Shown: positions 1 through 8,073, numbered from the stretch's first letter. The stretch is 64,000 nt of DNA from Ancylobacter gelatini (GCF_022601675.1 NZ_JAKVIL010000007.1:1-64000); one strand, 5' to 3'. The notes: generated by a model not told the origin, from the sequence alone. Numbers and translations: made by a program.

Positions 1-90
1 AACGAGCTGTTCTTCCGCGACAACACCATGATGCTCTTCGCCGACGCAAAGAAAATGGTCGAGGATATCGTCAAGAACCTCGCGCACTGA
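1..90 (+). CDS. pntB: NAD(P) transhydrogenase subunit beta, C-terminal end (partial)
   Basis: Only the last 29 codons are inside the window, ending in TGA at 88-90. The residues NELFFRDNTMMLFADAKK followed by a short amphipathic tail match the end of the PntB domain III, where E. coli has NPLFFKENTHMLFGDAK. That domain binds NADP(H) in the membrane proton-translocating transhydrogenase, which makes NADPH from NADH using the proton gradient. A hairpin terminator follows 35 bases downstream, so pntB ends its transcription unit here. The call rests on a short but characteristic stretch. Confidence 0.8.
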   Translation, partial: NELFFRDNTMMLFADAKKMVEDIVKNLAH

Positions 91-124
91 GCGACGTCGC
101 TCCGCCGCTTCCGACAGCGACACC

Positions 125-153
125 AAGGCCGGGCTCACGCCCGGCCTTTTGCG
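125..153 (+). terminator. Rho-independent terminator after pntB
   Basis: The 10-base arm AAGGCCGGGC (125-134) pairs perfectly with GCCCGGCCTT (139-148) across a TCAC loop and runs into a TTTTGCGTTT tract. This is a textbook intrinsic terminator for pntB. Confidence 0.85.
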
Positions 154-427
154 TTTGCAAGGTCCGCGCCTCGTCTGGCTGCATCGGCCTTACTGCACGC
201 GCCATGCTGCACCGCCGCGACACTTCTTGTTGACGGCAGGTGTATTGCATACCAGACTTCGACAAAAGAATAAGATCGACGTGTCGGCCACGAGCATCCT
301 CGTCGTTCCGCCGATGTGGGCGGACCGGGAACCGGGTGCTCAGCTCAGTGAATCCAGAGCCCTTCGGAACGATCAGCCGGCTTCATCCGATCGCCAGGGG
401 CTCCGGACATCAACCGGAGGGAATGCC
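154..427. other. Intergenic region upstream of the CBS-domain gene
   Basis: No convincing gene lies here. One reading frame stays open on the plus strand and joins the CBS gene, but its residues look random and a good start with a ribosome site exists at 428. A TTGACG at about 230 and a small GTAT-TGC-ATAC palindrome near 240-250 could belong to a promoter; this is weak. Confidence 0.4.
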
Positions 428-886
428 ATGCTGGTCGCTGATCTGATGAAGCTGAAAAGCGCGCGGGTGCCGAGCATCCGCATGAACGAAACCATCGAAA
501 TGGCCGCGACGCTGCTCAACCGCGAGCGGATCGGCGCCGTGGTGGTGAAGGATGCCTGCGGTTCGGAGGGCGATACCGTGGTCGGCATCTTCTCCGAGCG
601 CGATGTGGTGCGTGCCATCGCCGAAAAGGGCGGCGCGTCGCTCAAGCTGCCGGTGTCGACGCTGATGTCGCGCAACATGATCTCCTGCGCCATGGAAGAC
701 ACGGTGGACCATGTGCGGGCGCTGATGGACAGCCATCATGTCCGCCACCTGCCGGTGCTGGAAAATCATCAACTCGTCGGGGTGTTGAGCATTCGCGACG
801 TGCTCGCCCATGACGTGCGTTGCGCCGAGGAGGTTGCGGCGGCCGCCCGGCCGCTGGCGAGCGCGGGAATGACGCTGCCGGCCTGA
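428..886 (+). CDS. Tandem CBS-domain protein
   Basis: A 152-residue protein made almost only of two CBS motifs (about residues 8-65 and 78-135). The motif repeats are visible as IGAVVVKD...VVGIFSERDVVRAI and RHLPVLENHQLVGVLSIRDVL. CBS pairs usually bind adenine nucleotides and act as energy or redox sensors; stand-alone ones of this size are common in alphaproteobacteria and have no fixed partner. The start at ATG 428 is chosen because CGGAGGG sits just upstream. It stands alone between the pntB terminator and the convergent rpoH, so its partner cannot be read from context. Confidence 0.85.
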   Translation: MLVADLMKLKSARVPSIRMNETIEMAATLLNRERIGAVVVKDACGSEGDTVVGIFSERDVVRAIAEKGGASLKLPVSTLMSRNMISCAMEDTVDHVRALMDSHHVRHLPVLENHQLVGVLSIRDVLAHDVRCAEEVAAAARPLASAGMTLPA

Positions 887-1046
887 AGCCTCAACACATC
901 GAGGCGGACCATCGATCTGCGTTCGGCCGGCGCCTCGCACGGCCGGAATGACCCCGGCAGGCGGGCAGGGGCTGGCCCTCCTGTCGGGTGTCGCCGTTGA
1001 TCGCGCCTCCCGAGACGAAAACGCGCAAGGCAGAAAACGCGCACGA

Positions 1047-1081
1047 CGAAAACGCCGGCGCATCGTGCGACGCGCCGGCGT
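1047..1081 (-). terminator. Intrinsic terminator of rpoH
   Basis: On the minus strand ACGCCGGCGC (1081-1072) pairs perfectly with GCGCCGGCGT (1061-1052) around a 10-base loop, followed by TTT. It sits 28 bases beyond the rpoH stop codon and fits a Rho-independent terminator with a short T-tract. Confidence 0.7.
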
Positions 1082-1108
1082 GAACTCGTTAATGCGCAGG
1101 CGCGCCGC

Positions 1109-2020
1109 TCAGTGCGCGGGGGAAGCTTCCTGCCGCATCGGCGCGGCTTCCATCTGGTGCACGCGGTCGATGACCGCCTTCTGCACCTTCTCGAAGGCCC
1201 GCACCTCGATCTGCCGCACGCGCTCGCGCGACACGCCAAACTCGGCGGCCAGTTCTTCCAGTGTCACCGGATCATCCGCGAGACGGCGCGCCTCGAAGAT
1301 GCGGCGCTCGCGCTCGTTCAACACCGAGAGCGCACCGGACAGCGCATTGCGGCGATTGTCCATTTCCTCATGCTCGACGAGGATGGTCTCCTGGCTGTCG
1401 GAATCGTCGGCCAGCCAGTCCTGCCATTCGCCGCCAGCCTCAGCCTCGCCGCGGATTGGGGCGTTGAGCGAGGAATCGCCGCCGAGGCGACGGTTCATCT
1501 CCACCACCTCCTGCTCGGTGACGCCGAGCTTGGTGGCGATCTGCTGCACCTGGTCGGGGCGTAGATCGCCTTCCTCCAGCGCGGAAATCTGGCTTTTGGC
1601 CTTGCGCAGGTTGAAGAACAACTTCTTCTGCGCCGCCGTGGTGCCCATCTTCACGAGGCTCCACGACCGCAGGATATATTCCTGGATCGAGGCCTTGATC
1701 CACCACATGGCATAGGTGGCGAGGCGGAAGCCCTTGTCCGGCTCGAAGCGCTTCACCGCCTGCATCAGGCCGACATTGCCCTCCGAGATCACTTCGGAGA
1801 TCGGCAGGCCATAGCCGCGATAGCCCATCGCGATCTTGGCGACGAGGCGCAGATGACTGGTGACGAGCTTGTGCGCGGCTTCCGGGTCGTCATGCTCGCG
1901 CCAGCGCTTGGCGAGCATGTACTCCTCCTGCGGTTCCAGCATGGGGAAGCGCCGGATCTCGGACAGATAGCGGGACAGGCCGCCTTCTGCCGACGGGATG
2001 GACAAAGCGGAACGGGCCAT
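1109..2020 (-). CDS. rpoH: RNA polymerase sigma factor RpoH (sigma-32)
   Basis: A 303-residue sigma-70 family protein. Region 2 is clear (HLRLVAKIAMGYRGYG through FATYAMWWIKASIQEYILRSW-like residues around 56-120). It is followed at about 131-141 by the RpoH box QKKLFFNLRKAK, which distinguishes heat-shock sigma factors. Region 4 has the helix-turn-helix VTLEELAAEFGVSRERVRQIE near residues 252-272. It directs transcription of chaperone and protease genes after heat or protein-damage stress. The start has a strong ribosome site, AAGGAAGGAGG, in the mRNA. It lies downstream of rluD on the same strand with 167 bases between them, and many alphaproteobacteria carry this rluD-rpoH pair. Some relatives carry two rpoH copies; which paralogue this is cannot be told. 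Confidence 0.97.
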   Translation of the reverse strand: MARSALSIPSAEGGLSRYLSEIRRFPMLEPQEEYMLAKRWREHDDPEAAHKLVTSHLRLVAKIAMGYRGYGLPISEVISEGNVGLMQAVKRFEPDKGFRLATYAMWWIKASIQEYILRSWSLVKMGTTAAQKKLFFNLRKAKSQISALEEGDLRPDQVQQIATKLGVTEQEVVEMNRRLGGDSSLNAPIRGEAEAGGEWQDWLADDSDSQETILVEHEEMDNRRNALSGALSVLNERERRIFEARRLADDPVTLEELAAEFGVSRERVRQIEVRAFEKVQKAVIDRVHQMEAAPMRQEASPAH

Positions 2021-2187
2021 GGAGCGCCCTCCTTCCTTTCATTCGGCCCCCATTCTGGGCGACCGTGAACGCGACCGCAATCAGCCGGCCGCTGCAACAT
2101 ACTAATAGGAACGGCCTAAAATTTCCAAAGCGCAAGATGGCGTATCGGTTCGCGGCGGTCACGAACGGTTGATCGCGCGCGATATAT

Positions 2188-3252
2188 CTACAGCGCGTCG
2201 GCCAGCGTCGCCTCCAGCGCCAAGAGGTCGGGCGGCAGCGGGCTGTCGAAGACGAGGAAGTCGCCGGTCACCGGGTGCTCGAAGCCGAGCCGCCCGGCAT
2301 GGAGCGCCTGCCGGCCCAGCGCGTCGAGCGCCGCGCGGGCCTGCGGGCCGAGCCGCCCGGCCTTGGTGCGCTGGCCGACGCCATAGAGCTGATCGCCGAG
2401 CAGCGGATGGCCGATATGGTCCATATGGACGCGGATCTGGTGGGTGCGCCCGGTTTCCAGCCGGCACTCCAGCCGGCAGGCGAGGGGGCGGCCCTGGGGG
2501 TCGTCATAGGCCTCCTGCCGCTGCCAGTGGGTGATGGCGAAGCGTCCGCCGGCGCGCACCGCGATCTTCTCGCGCGACACCGGATGGCGGCTCAGAGGCG
2601 CATCCACCGTGCCGCTCGGCAGGTCCGGCACGCCCCAGGCGAAGGCGACATAGGCGCGCTCCAGCGGGCCGGTCCGGCCATGATCGGCGAATTGCGCGGC
2701 GAGCGCCTTGTGGGCGCGGTCGTTCTTGGCGACCACCAGCAGGCCGGAGGTATCCTTGTCCAGCCGGTGCACGATTCCCGGCCGGCGCACGCCGCCGACG
2801 CCCGAGAGGCTGCCGGCGCAATGATACAGCAGCGCATTGACCAGCGTGCCGTCGGGATTGCCCGGCGCGGGATGCACCACCATGCCGGCCGGCTTGTCGA
2901 TGACGATGAGGTCGTCATCCTCATAGACGATGGCGAGGGGGATATCCTGCGCCACCGGCTCGGCCGCCTCGGGCGGCGGCAGGATCAGGCTGAAGCTCTC
3001 GCCGGCGCTCACTTTTGCCGAGCTGCCGCCGACCGCCCGGCCGTCGCGGGTGAGCTGGCCCTGCGCGATCAGTGCCTGCAGCCGGGTGCGACTGATCTGC
3101 GGGGCGAGCGTCGCGAGATGGCGCGCGAGCACGCGGTCGAGCCGCAGGCCTTCATCCTGCGGCCCGGTGATGATATCGACGCGCTGGGCGGCCGCTTCCT
3201 CGGCCGCGCCCTCGTCCCAATCGTCCATTTGTTCGCCCGGCGGTGCCCGCAT
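2188..3252 (-). CDS. rluD: 23S rRNA pseudouridine synthase, RluD/RluA family
   Basis: A 354-residue protein with an N-terminal S4-like RNA-binding segment (GLRLDRVLARHLATL, then LIAQGQLTRDGRAV) and the RluA-family catalytic motif HRLDKDTSGLLVVAKN, whose Asp is the catalytic residue. RluD modifies uridines 1911, 1915 and 1917 in helix 69 of 23S rRNA. The start at 3252 is supported by AGGAGA five bases upstream; an in-frame ATG at 3228 is an alternative with a poorer ribosome site. The chosen start codon overlaps, on the opposite strand, the start codon of the gene at 3251. The family could also be called RluC/RluA-like, but the order rluD-rpoH supports RluD. Confidence 0.9.
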   Translation of the reverse strand: MRAPPGEQMDDWDEGAAEEAAAQRVDIITGPQDEGLRLDRVLARHLATLAPQISRTRLQALIAQGQLTRDGRAVGGSSAKVSAGESFSLILPPPEAAEPVAQDIPLAIVYEDDDLIVIDKPAGMVVHPAPGNPDGTLVNALLYHCAGSLSGVGGVRRPGIVHRLDKDTSGLLVVAKNDRAHKALAAQFADHGRTGPLERAYVAFAWGVPDLPSGTVDAPLSRHPVSREKIAVRAGGRFAITHWQRQEAYDDPQGRPLACRLECRLETGRTHQIRVHMDHIGHPLLGDQLYGVGQRTKAGRLGPQARAALDALGRQALHAGRLGFEHPVTGDFLVFDSPLPPDLLALEATLADAL

Positions 3253-3589
3253 GACTTCTCCTGACGCAGACGACAAGCTCGACCCGCAGCAGGAGCGGAT
3301 CCTGCGTAAGCTGCGCGGCTTCGCCGTCGGCTCCGGCGTGCTGATGGGCTTCGGTTTTCTCGCCCTGTTCGGTGCTATCGGATACAGGGTCGTGGTCGGA
3401 TGGCAAAGCGTTCCGGAGACGATCTCTGGCACCATCCAGCTTCCTCAAGGGTCGCAGGTGCTGTCGGCCATGGTTTCGGCCGATCTGATCGCGGTGACGA
3501 TCGAGCGGCAGGGCCTGGTGGAAACCCGTTTCTTCGACGCGAAGACCCGCGCGCCGCGCGGCACACTCGGCTTTGCGGGCGAGCCCTGA
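3251..3589 (+). CDS. Small single-pass membrane protein (DUF6476-like)
   Basis: A 112-residue protein with a charged N-terminus (residues 1-23), one strongly hydrophobic segment at about 25-50 (GFAVGSGVLMGFGFLALFGAIGY) and a periplasmic-looking tail with a QLPQGSQVLSAMVSADLIAV motif. Similar short proteins next to rluD in alphaproteobacteria are annotated DUF6476; I infer that match from memory. Function is unknown. Its ATG at 3251 shares two bases with the oppositely oriented rluD start, so the two genes must have promoters inside each other's coding region. The ribosome site is weak. Confidence 0.7.
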   Translation: MTSPDADDKLDPQQERILRKLRGFAVGSGVLMGFGFLALFGAIGYRVVVGWQSVPETISGTIQLPQGSQVLSAMVSADLIAVTIERQGLVETRFFDAKTRAPRGTLGFAGEP

Positions 3590-3665
3590 GGCGAGACTGT
3601 TGATTAGTCGTGCCGAGGGCCTTGATCCCGTGCGCGTTTAGCCCTAAGAGACCGGCCTGCCGCAC

Positions 3666-3740
3666 GCGCCCATCGTCTAGCGGTCAGGACGTCGCCCTCT
3701 CACGGCGAAAACCGGGGTTCGATTCCCCGTGGGCGCGCCA
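3666..3740 (+). tRNA. tRNA-Glu (anticodon CTC)
   Basis: The acceptor arm GCGCCCA (3666-3672) pairs with TGGGCGC (3730-3736), followed by discriminator G and an encoded CCA (3738-3740). The anticodon stem TCGCC/GGCGA encloses the loop CTCTCAC, giving anticodon CTC at 3699-3701, which reads the GAG codon. The T arm has GGTTCGATTCC. The 3' half doubles as the integration site of the recombinase remnant that overlaps it on the other strand. Confidence 0.96.
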
Positions 3741-4221
3741 CTTCCGTACAAAACCGCGAACACCCGGCTGGGTGGCGTGGTCGGCGAGTACGGCTCTCTC
3801 CAGCACCGTCCTTGATCCGTGGATGCGCACGACGTGCTGGTCGACTTCGACGGCGTCGATCAGCGAGAGCAGACAGGCTTTGCCGAACGGTACCTCGCCC
3901 TCGGTGATGTTTGACCACATGAGCTGCCCGAAGCGGGCGAGCTTGTCTGGATCAAGCCGGCTTGCGGCGGCACCCTGATTCTCGATCCGCTCCAGCGCCG
4001 AATGTGCACGGTCCCGATCTGCCTTCAGCTTGGCAATCTGCTCCTTGAGCAACTCGTCGGGCTCAGTGATGCCCTCGGCGACAATCTGTTAGAGCCGCCG
4101 CAGCTTGTCTTCCGCTGTCGTCTTTTCGCGCGAGAGTTCGTCAATCCGCGCCTGTACCTCGGCATCGGCTTTCACCCACCGATCGACGACGGACTGTAGC
4201 AGCGCATCCACCGCTGGTGCA
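3684..4221 (-). pseudogene. Decayed large serine recombinase (integrase) ending inside tRNA-Glu
   Basis: Read on the minus strand, this is the C-terminal third of a large serine recombinase: a coiled-coil stretch (VDRWVKADAEVQARIDELSREK, then LKEQIAKLKADRDRAHSALERI) followed by LARFGQLMWSNITEGEVPFGKACLLSLIDAVEVD and the ending FVRKWR. An in-frame TAA at 4091-4089 interrupts it between LRRL and QIVAEG. The catalytic N-terminal resolvase domain is missing. The last 18 or so codons are the antisense of tRNA-Glu, the usual sign of an integrase gene rebuilt at an attachment site in a tRNA. This marks an old integrated island that has been lost or eroded. The left boundary is approximate. Confidence 0.8.
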
Positions 4222-4373
4222 TCAGGACGCCTTCGGCCATATGGCGTGTAACCAGATGTACAAGGCATCGGGCAACATCCGCGCGATCCAGATAATCGCC
4301 GCAGACAAATATGTCGGTTCCAGGCTGCCTGAAGTCGCACGAGATTGCGGAGAGTCGGTTGCCCTGAAAAATG

Positions 4374-5189
4374 TCACATCAGCCCTTGTCGCGCGGCTTG
4401 ATGGACGCTTCGCACGACTGGCTGGAAGCCCAGGCTGCGCGCGAGGGAGGCATCCACATGCAGATGCCATGGATGGGCGAGCGGAGCGGACGATGGCTCC
4501 ATCGTTTCGCCAACCAGCGTTGCCAATTCATAAATCGACGTTGGCGCCTCGTCCGCGATATTGACGATCTGGCCGTCCATCGCGCCGGCCAGGGCAAGGT
4601 TCACCGCCGTGGCGATGTCCCGGTGATGAACCAGGCTCATGCGCTGGGCGGGATGCATGTTGAAACGGGCAGCGAGCCGGGGCAACTCGTCCAGGTGGCC
4701 ATCCCCATCGCCGTAAACGAAGCCGAAGCGCAGAATCGCCCAGTTCAGCCCGCTGTTCCGGAGCAGGTTCTCGGCGGCAAGCTTGCTGGCGGGATAGGCC
4801 TGCTGAGGGTTCACGGCATCGTCCTCGCGGCCGGGGCGCGGGCTGTCCAGGCCGTAAATATTGGACGTGCTCGCGAGGATGAAACGCGCCTGCGGGGCAC
4901 CCGCCTTCGCCGCTGAAATGAGGTTGCGGGTGCCTTCGAGGTTGCTCTTCCAGATCAGGTCGGTATCCGGCGTGCGAAAGACCGCCGCAAGATGAATGAT
5001 CGCGGATACGCCCTTCACCGCGCGCAGGAGGGAGGCGGGATCGAGAAGGTCCGCCTCCACGGATGCAACGCCGGCCGGCACGTCTTTGCCCCCACGCAAC
5101 AGGACGCGACAGTCCAGCCCGGCATCGACAAGGTGCGGAAGAAGACGGGCTCCGACGAGCCCGGTGGCGCCGGTGAGCAGAATTGTCAT
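4374..5189 (-). CDS. NAD-dependent epimerase/dehydratase (extended SDR)
   Basis: A 271-residue extended short-chain dehydrogenase. The Rossmann motif TGATGLVGARL sits at residues 6-16, and the catalytic tyrosine-lysine pair is visible as YPASK near residue 130, with STSNIYG supplying the serine region. Such proteins modify nucleotide sugars or reduce small carbonyls; the substrate cannot be inferred. It is the second gene of a two-gene operon with a MarR regulator, and the two overlap by four bases (ATGA), implying translational coupling. That arrangement suggests the regulator controls its own operon in response to a small ligand. Confidence 0.85.
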   Translation of the reverse strand: MTILLTGATGLVGARLLPHLVDAGLDCRVLLRGGKDVPAGVASVEADLLDPASLLRAVKGVSAIIHLAAVFRTPDTDLIWKSNLEGTRNLISAAKAGAPQARFILASTSNIYGLDSPRPGREDDAVNPQQAYPASKLAAENLLRNSGLNWAILRFGFVYGDGDGHLDELPRLAARFNMHPAQRMSLVHHRDIATAVNLALAGAMDGQIVNIADEAPTSIYELATLVGETMEPSSAPLAHPWHLHVDASLARSLGFQPVVRSVHQAARQGLM

Positions 5190-5653
5190 GGGTGGTTTCC
5201 TTTCTGCAGGAGCTTTTCGAGCCGCTCCGTCGCGGTCTGAAGCACGCGCACCGCGACCGCGATGTCCGCCTCGTCGATCCCGCCAAATGCGGCTGCACGA
5301 ATGAAGGTGAGATCCGGCAACTCGGCCCACAGCCTTGCGCCGGCATCCGTGAGGCGCAGGCATCTCTGGCGCTGATCGACGCTGTCAGGCGCTTGCTCGA
5401 TGAGGCCCTTGCGTACGAGCGTCGCGACAATGCCGGTCATCGTCGCGCGTTCGACGGCGAGTAACCGCACGAGATCGCGCTGCATGGTCGGGCCGGAAGT
5501 GGCGAGATGGTAGAGCACGTACCACTGCACAGAGCCGAGATCGTGCGGGCGCAGGACTGAATCCATGACGGCCCGGCCGGCGAAATAGCAGCGCTTTGTC
5601 CATGTGGCGACGAGGCCCTGATCCTGGCGTTCCCGTTCATCCACCAACCGCAT
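5186..5653 (-). CDS. MarR-family transcriptional regulator
   Basis: A 155-residue winged-helix regulator. The pattern VQWYVLYHLATSGPTMQRDLVRLLAVERATMTGIVATLVRKGLIEQAP... covers the recognition helix and start of the wing, and DQRQRCLRLTDAGARL is the typical MarR wing. MarR proteins are dimers that repress adjacent genes and release DNA on binding phenolic or other small ligands. It is first in the operon with the epimerase, and a near-palindromic site lies 12-43 bases ahead of its start. Confidence 0.9.
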   Translation of the reverse strand: MRLVDERERQDQGLVATWTKRCYFAGRAVMDSVLRPHDLGSVQWYVLYHLATSGPTMQRDLVRLLAVERATMTGIVATLVRKGLIEQAPDSVDQRQRCLRLTDAGARLWAELPDLTFIRAAAFGGIDEADIAVAVRVLQTATERLEKLLQKGNHP

Positions 5654-5664
5654 CCCTCTATTTC

Positions 5665-5696
5665 GCTAACTACCTAACGATTAAATGTAAGGTAGC
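5665..5696. promoter_or_regulatory. Probable MarR operator/promoter
   Basis: CTACCT (5670-5675) and AGGTAG (5690-5695) form an inverted repeat within an AT-rich stretch that stands out from the surrounding GC-rich DNA. It lies immediately upstream of the MarR gene. Autoregulation through this site is inferred from position and symmetry. Confidence 0.5.
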
Positions 5697-5795
5697 AAAC
5701 AATGTCAAGGAGCACATATATGGGAGCGTCTGCCTGCCCGGAGTTGGGGGAGGTGCCCATGCTGTCCATCGGGGCTGCGGCACAGCCATCGACCG

Positions 5796-6728
5796 TCAGC
5801 CGTCCGTCACGCACCGCTCCCAACTTGGCGGGCTCCCGATAGAAGCCCGCAATGCCTCGGTGAAGGCGCGCACCTTCGCGCTCGGCTGCGGCAGGGCGCG
5901 AAGGAGATAGATGCCCGACGGCCCATCGTTCCAGGGCTCGCCGCCCAGCCCCAGCCGCACCAGCGTTCCCGCCCGGACATCGGGTCCGACGACCCAACTC
6001 GACAGGAACGCGATGCCAAGCCCCGCCTTGGCCGCCGCGCGCAGGGCCTCGAAATCGTCCGAGCGGAAGGTCACCGTGCCGTTCCCGGCATGGCCGGCCG
6101 GGCAGCCGAGCACGTCGCGCCAGCCGAGAAGATCGGCGCCATGCAGCTTGTCGAGCAGACGATGCGAGGTCAGATCCGCCGCGCTGCCGGGCGTGCCCGC
6201 GCGCGCCAGATAGGCCGGGCTCGCCACCAATAGCCGCGTGAGGGGCGCGAGCTTTGTCGCGATCAGCGTGCTGTCGGTCAGCGCGCCCATGCGGATGACG
6301 GCGTCGAGACGTTCGATGACCGGATCGGCCAGCCGTTCCGTCAGGTCGAGTTCGACAAGGAGGGCGGGGTGTTCGGCCTGCAGCGCCGCGACGACCGGCA
6401 GGACATAGCGCTTGCCGAAGGTCGGGAAGCAGGCGATGCGCAGCGTGCCCGAAACGGAGCCGTCAAAGGCCGCCACCTCGGCATGGGTGTCGGCCAGTTC
6501 GTCGAGATGGCGCAGCGCCCGCTCATGCAGCCGCCGGCCGGCATCGGTGAGCGTGAGCGCCCGCGTCGAGCGGATGAACAGGGCAACGCCGAGATCCTCC
6601 TCCAGCGCATCGATCTGGCGGACGATCGCCGAGGGCGTAACCGCCCGCCGGCGGGCGGCGCCGGAAAAGCTCCCCGCCCGGACGACATCGACGAAGGTGG
6701 CGAGATATTCGGCGAAATGGGGTCTCAT
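5796..6728 (-). CDS. LysR-family transcriptional regulator
   Basis: A 310-residue LysR protein with the N-terminal helix-turn-helix (FVDVVRAGSFSGAARRRAVT then IVRQIDALEEDLGVALFIRS, residues 11-51) and an effector-binding domain from about residue 90. The start at 6728 gives the usual LysR N-terminus; its ribosome site is weak. It is divergent from the gene at 7029 with 300 bases between, so it most likely controls that gene and the broken oxidoreductase after it. The relatives I recognise with this N-terminal style (CrgA/AaeR-like subgroup) often regulate oxidoreductases. Confidence 0.9.
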   Translation of the reverse strand: MRPHFAEYLATFVDVVRAGSFSGAARRRAVTPSAIVRQIDALEEDLGVALFIRSTRALTLTDAGRRLHERALRHLDELADTHAEVAAFDGSVSGTLRIACFPTFGKRYVLPVVAALQAEHPALLVELDLTERLADPVIERLDAVIRMGALTDSTLIATKLAPLTRLLVASPAYLARAGTPGSAADLTSHRLLDKLHGADLLGWRDVLGCPAGHAGNGTVTFRSDDFEALRAAAKAGLGIAFLSSWVVGPDVRAGTLVRLGLGGEPWNDGPSGIYLLRALPQPSAKVRAFTEALRASIGSPPSWERCVTDG

Positions 6729-7028
6729 CTTTGCGATCCGGGCAAAGCCGTTTGCAGCAGGCTCCGGCTTATCGCCGGTCCGGGACCGTCGCATATTCGC
6801 GGCGTTCACACAGCGGCCGCACCGCGTCGCCGCACCATAATCGCGCGGCGGAGCAGGCCGGCGTTTCATCTCGCAAGCGCTGGCGGCGGCCGTGGAATTC
6901 TCGAAATACACCTCGCCCGAGCGTCGCGCATAACCCTGTGCAGGGCGGTTCTTCGTCGGCCGGCATCCCGGCCACCGAGAAGACGACCGCTTTTGTTCCA
7001 GTACAGTTTTCATCGAGAAGGCAATTCC
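6729..7028. other. Divergent promoter region between LysR gene and 7029 gene
   Basis: About 300 bases with no credible gene. GAGAAGG before 7029 is a ribosome site. No clear T-N11-A palindrome was picked out by eye, though LysR binding is expected here. Confidence 0.4.
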
Positions 7029-7577
7029 ATGAAAATCCTGACCGGCAAGATCCTCTCGCAGTCTGCCTATACCGCGGAGATCGACATGCCGCTGGAGAAA
7101 ATCGACATCGCCGAGTGGCTGTTCAACCTGCCGGAGGCGGAATATCTGCGCTGTTGCCCGCCCGACCATATTGGCTCCGGCGTCACGACGACCGATGATG
7201 GACGCCGCATGGTGATCAATGTCGAGATGATCGGCACCGGGCTGGTGATCCAACACTATGTCGCGGAGGAAGCCACGGCGAGCTATTGCCGGATGAACTC
7301 GATCTCCGACGTGTTCACGCCCGTGGGCCGCACGCAGGTCAACGTGATCTGGGAACTGATCGCCGAGTCGATCGAGGGCGGGCGCACCCGCTACACCAAC
7401 CGCGTCACCTCGCACCCGACCGACGTGTTCATGGACTTCGTGGCCGCGCACGGCCAGACCTTCGAGCAGGCGGCCGTGGCCCGGCAGGAAGCCGGCGGCG
7501 ACCACAATCGCCGCGAGACGCCGCTCTTCGCCGCCAGCATCGCCCGCCGGGCGCTGGCCAAGGCCGCGGCGAAATGA
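7029..7577 (+). CDS. Uncharacterised protein, possibly SRPBCC/START-like
   Basis: A 182-residue soluble protein with no signal peptide or membrane segment. I do not recognise the family. The alternating beta pattern (MVINVEMIGTGLVIQHYV, then TQVNVIWELIAESIEGGRTRYTNRV with strands) and a long C-terminal helix (TDVFMDFVAAHGQTFEQAAV) resemble a hotdog-sized alpha/beta cavity protein of the SRPBCC type; that is inference only. Its start has GAGAAGG upstream. It overlaps the following quinone-oxidoreductase remnant by four bases (ATGA) and is divergent from a LysR gene, so the ancestral operon was probably this protein plus an oxidoreductase. Confidence 0.75.
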   Translation: MKILTGKILSQSAYTAEIDMPLEKIDIAEWLFNLPEAEYLRCCPPDHIGSGVTTTDDGRRMVINVEMIGTGLVIQHYVAEEATASYCRMNSISDVFTPVGRTQVNVIWELIAESIEGGRTRYTNRVTSHPTDVFMDFVAAHGQTFEQAAVARQEAGGDHNRRETPLFAASIARRALAKAAAK

Positions 7578-7851
7578 AAGCGATCACGTTCGACGCGTTC
7601 GGTGCGGCGGATGTCCTCCGCCTCACCGAGGCGCCCATCCCGGAGCCGCGCCCCGGCGATCTTCTCGTCAAGGTGCACGCGGCCGGCGTCAACCGCGCCG
7701 ATCTGCTGCAACGGCAGGGCTATTACGGCCGCCAGAGCTATGGCGAGAGCGATCTGCTCGGCCTGGAAGTGGCGGGCCAGGCGGTGGCCGCAGCGGCGGG
7801 GGCGGCGTGGACGTGATCGTCGATTTCGTCGGCGGTAATTATCTCGCGCGC
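7574..7851 (+). pseudogene. NADPH:quinone oxidoreductase, internally deleted remnant
   Basis: The N-terminus is intact: MKAITFDAFGAADVLRLTEA and then VKVHAAGVNRADLLQRQGYY are signature stretches of the quinone oxidoreductase (zeta-crystallin) branch of the medium-chain dehydrogenases. After about 75 codons the reading jumps, in another frame, to GGVDVIVDFVGGNYLAR (7801-7851), which in intact members lies far downstream, past the nucleotide-binding GxxGxG loop. The loop and the rest of the C-terminus are missing. So roughly 120 or more codons have been deleted with a frame change, leaving an inactive gene that would stop at 7816. Confidence 0.8.
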
Positions 7852-7936
7852 CCTCACGAAACCCGCACGGCGGGCGAAAAGGTGGGTCATGCCCACCATG
7901 AGCGGAAGCCGTAATACCTAGGTTTATTGCCCGCAT

Positions 7937-7949
7937 ATGATGAGATCAT
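7937..7949. promoter_or_regulatory. Inverted repeat upstream of the molybdoenzyme operon
   Basis: ATGAT-GAG-ATCAT is a perfect 5+5 palindrome with a 3-base centre, 125 bases ahead of the start at 8074. It resembles an FNR-type half-site pair, but the spacing is one base short of the FNR rule and outer TT/AA are missing. A regulator site is possible but unproven. Confidence 0.3.
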
Positions 7950-8073
7950 TTATCCGCCCCCGCCTTCGTCTTTAGATGACGATGGGTTGGCTGGGCGAAC
8001 TTCTATAGCGCAGCGATTTCTTTGGCGGCGACACGCCGACCGATCTCTCAAGCCATGCGGATAGGAGACTTCT

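Noticed and set aside
149-427. In-frame upstream extension of the CBS-domain protein
   Set aside because: The added residues show no domain and begin inside the pntB terminator; a good ribosome site precedes ATG 428.
7881-7897. GGTGGG/CCCACC hairpin after the oxidoreductase remnant as a terminator
   Set aside because: The stem is only six pairs and no T-tract follows.
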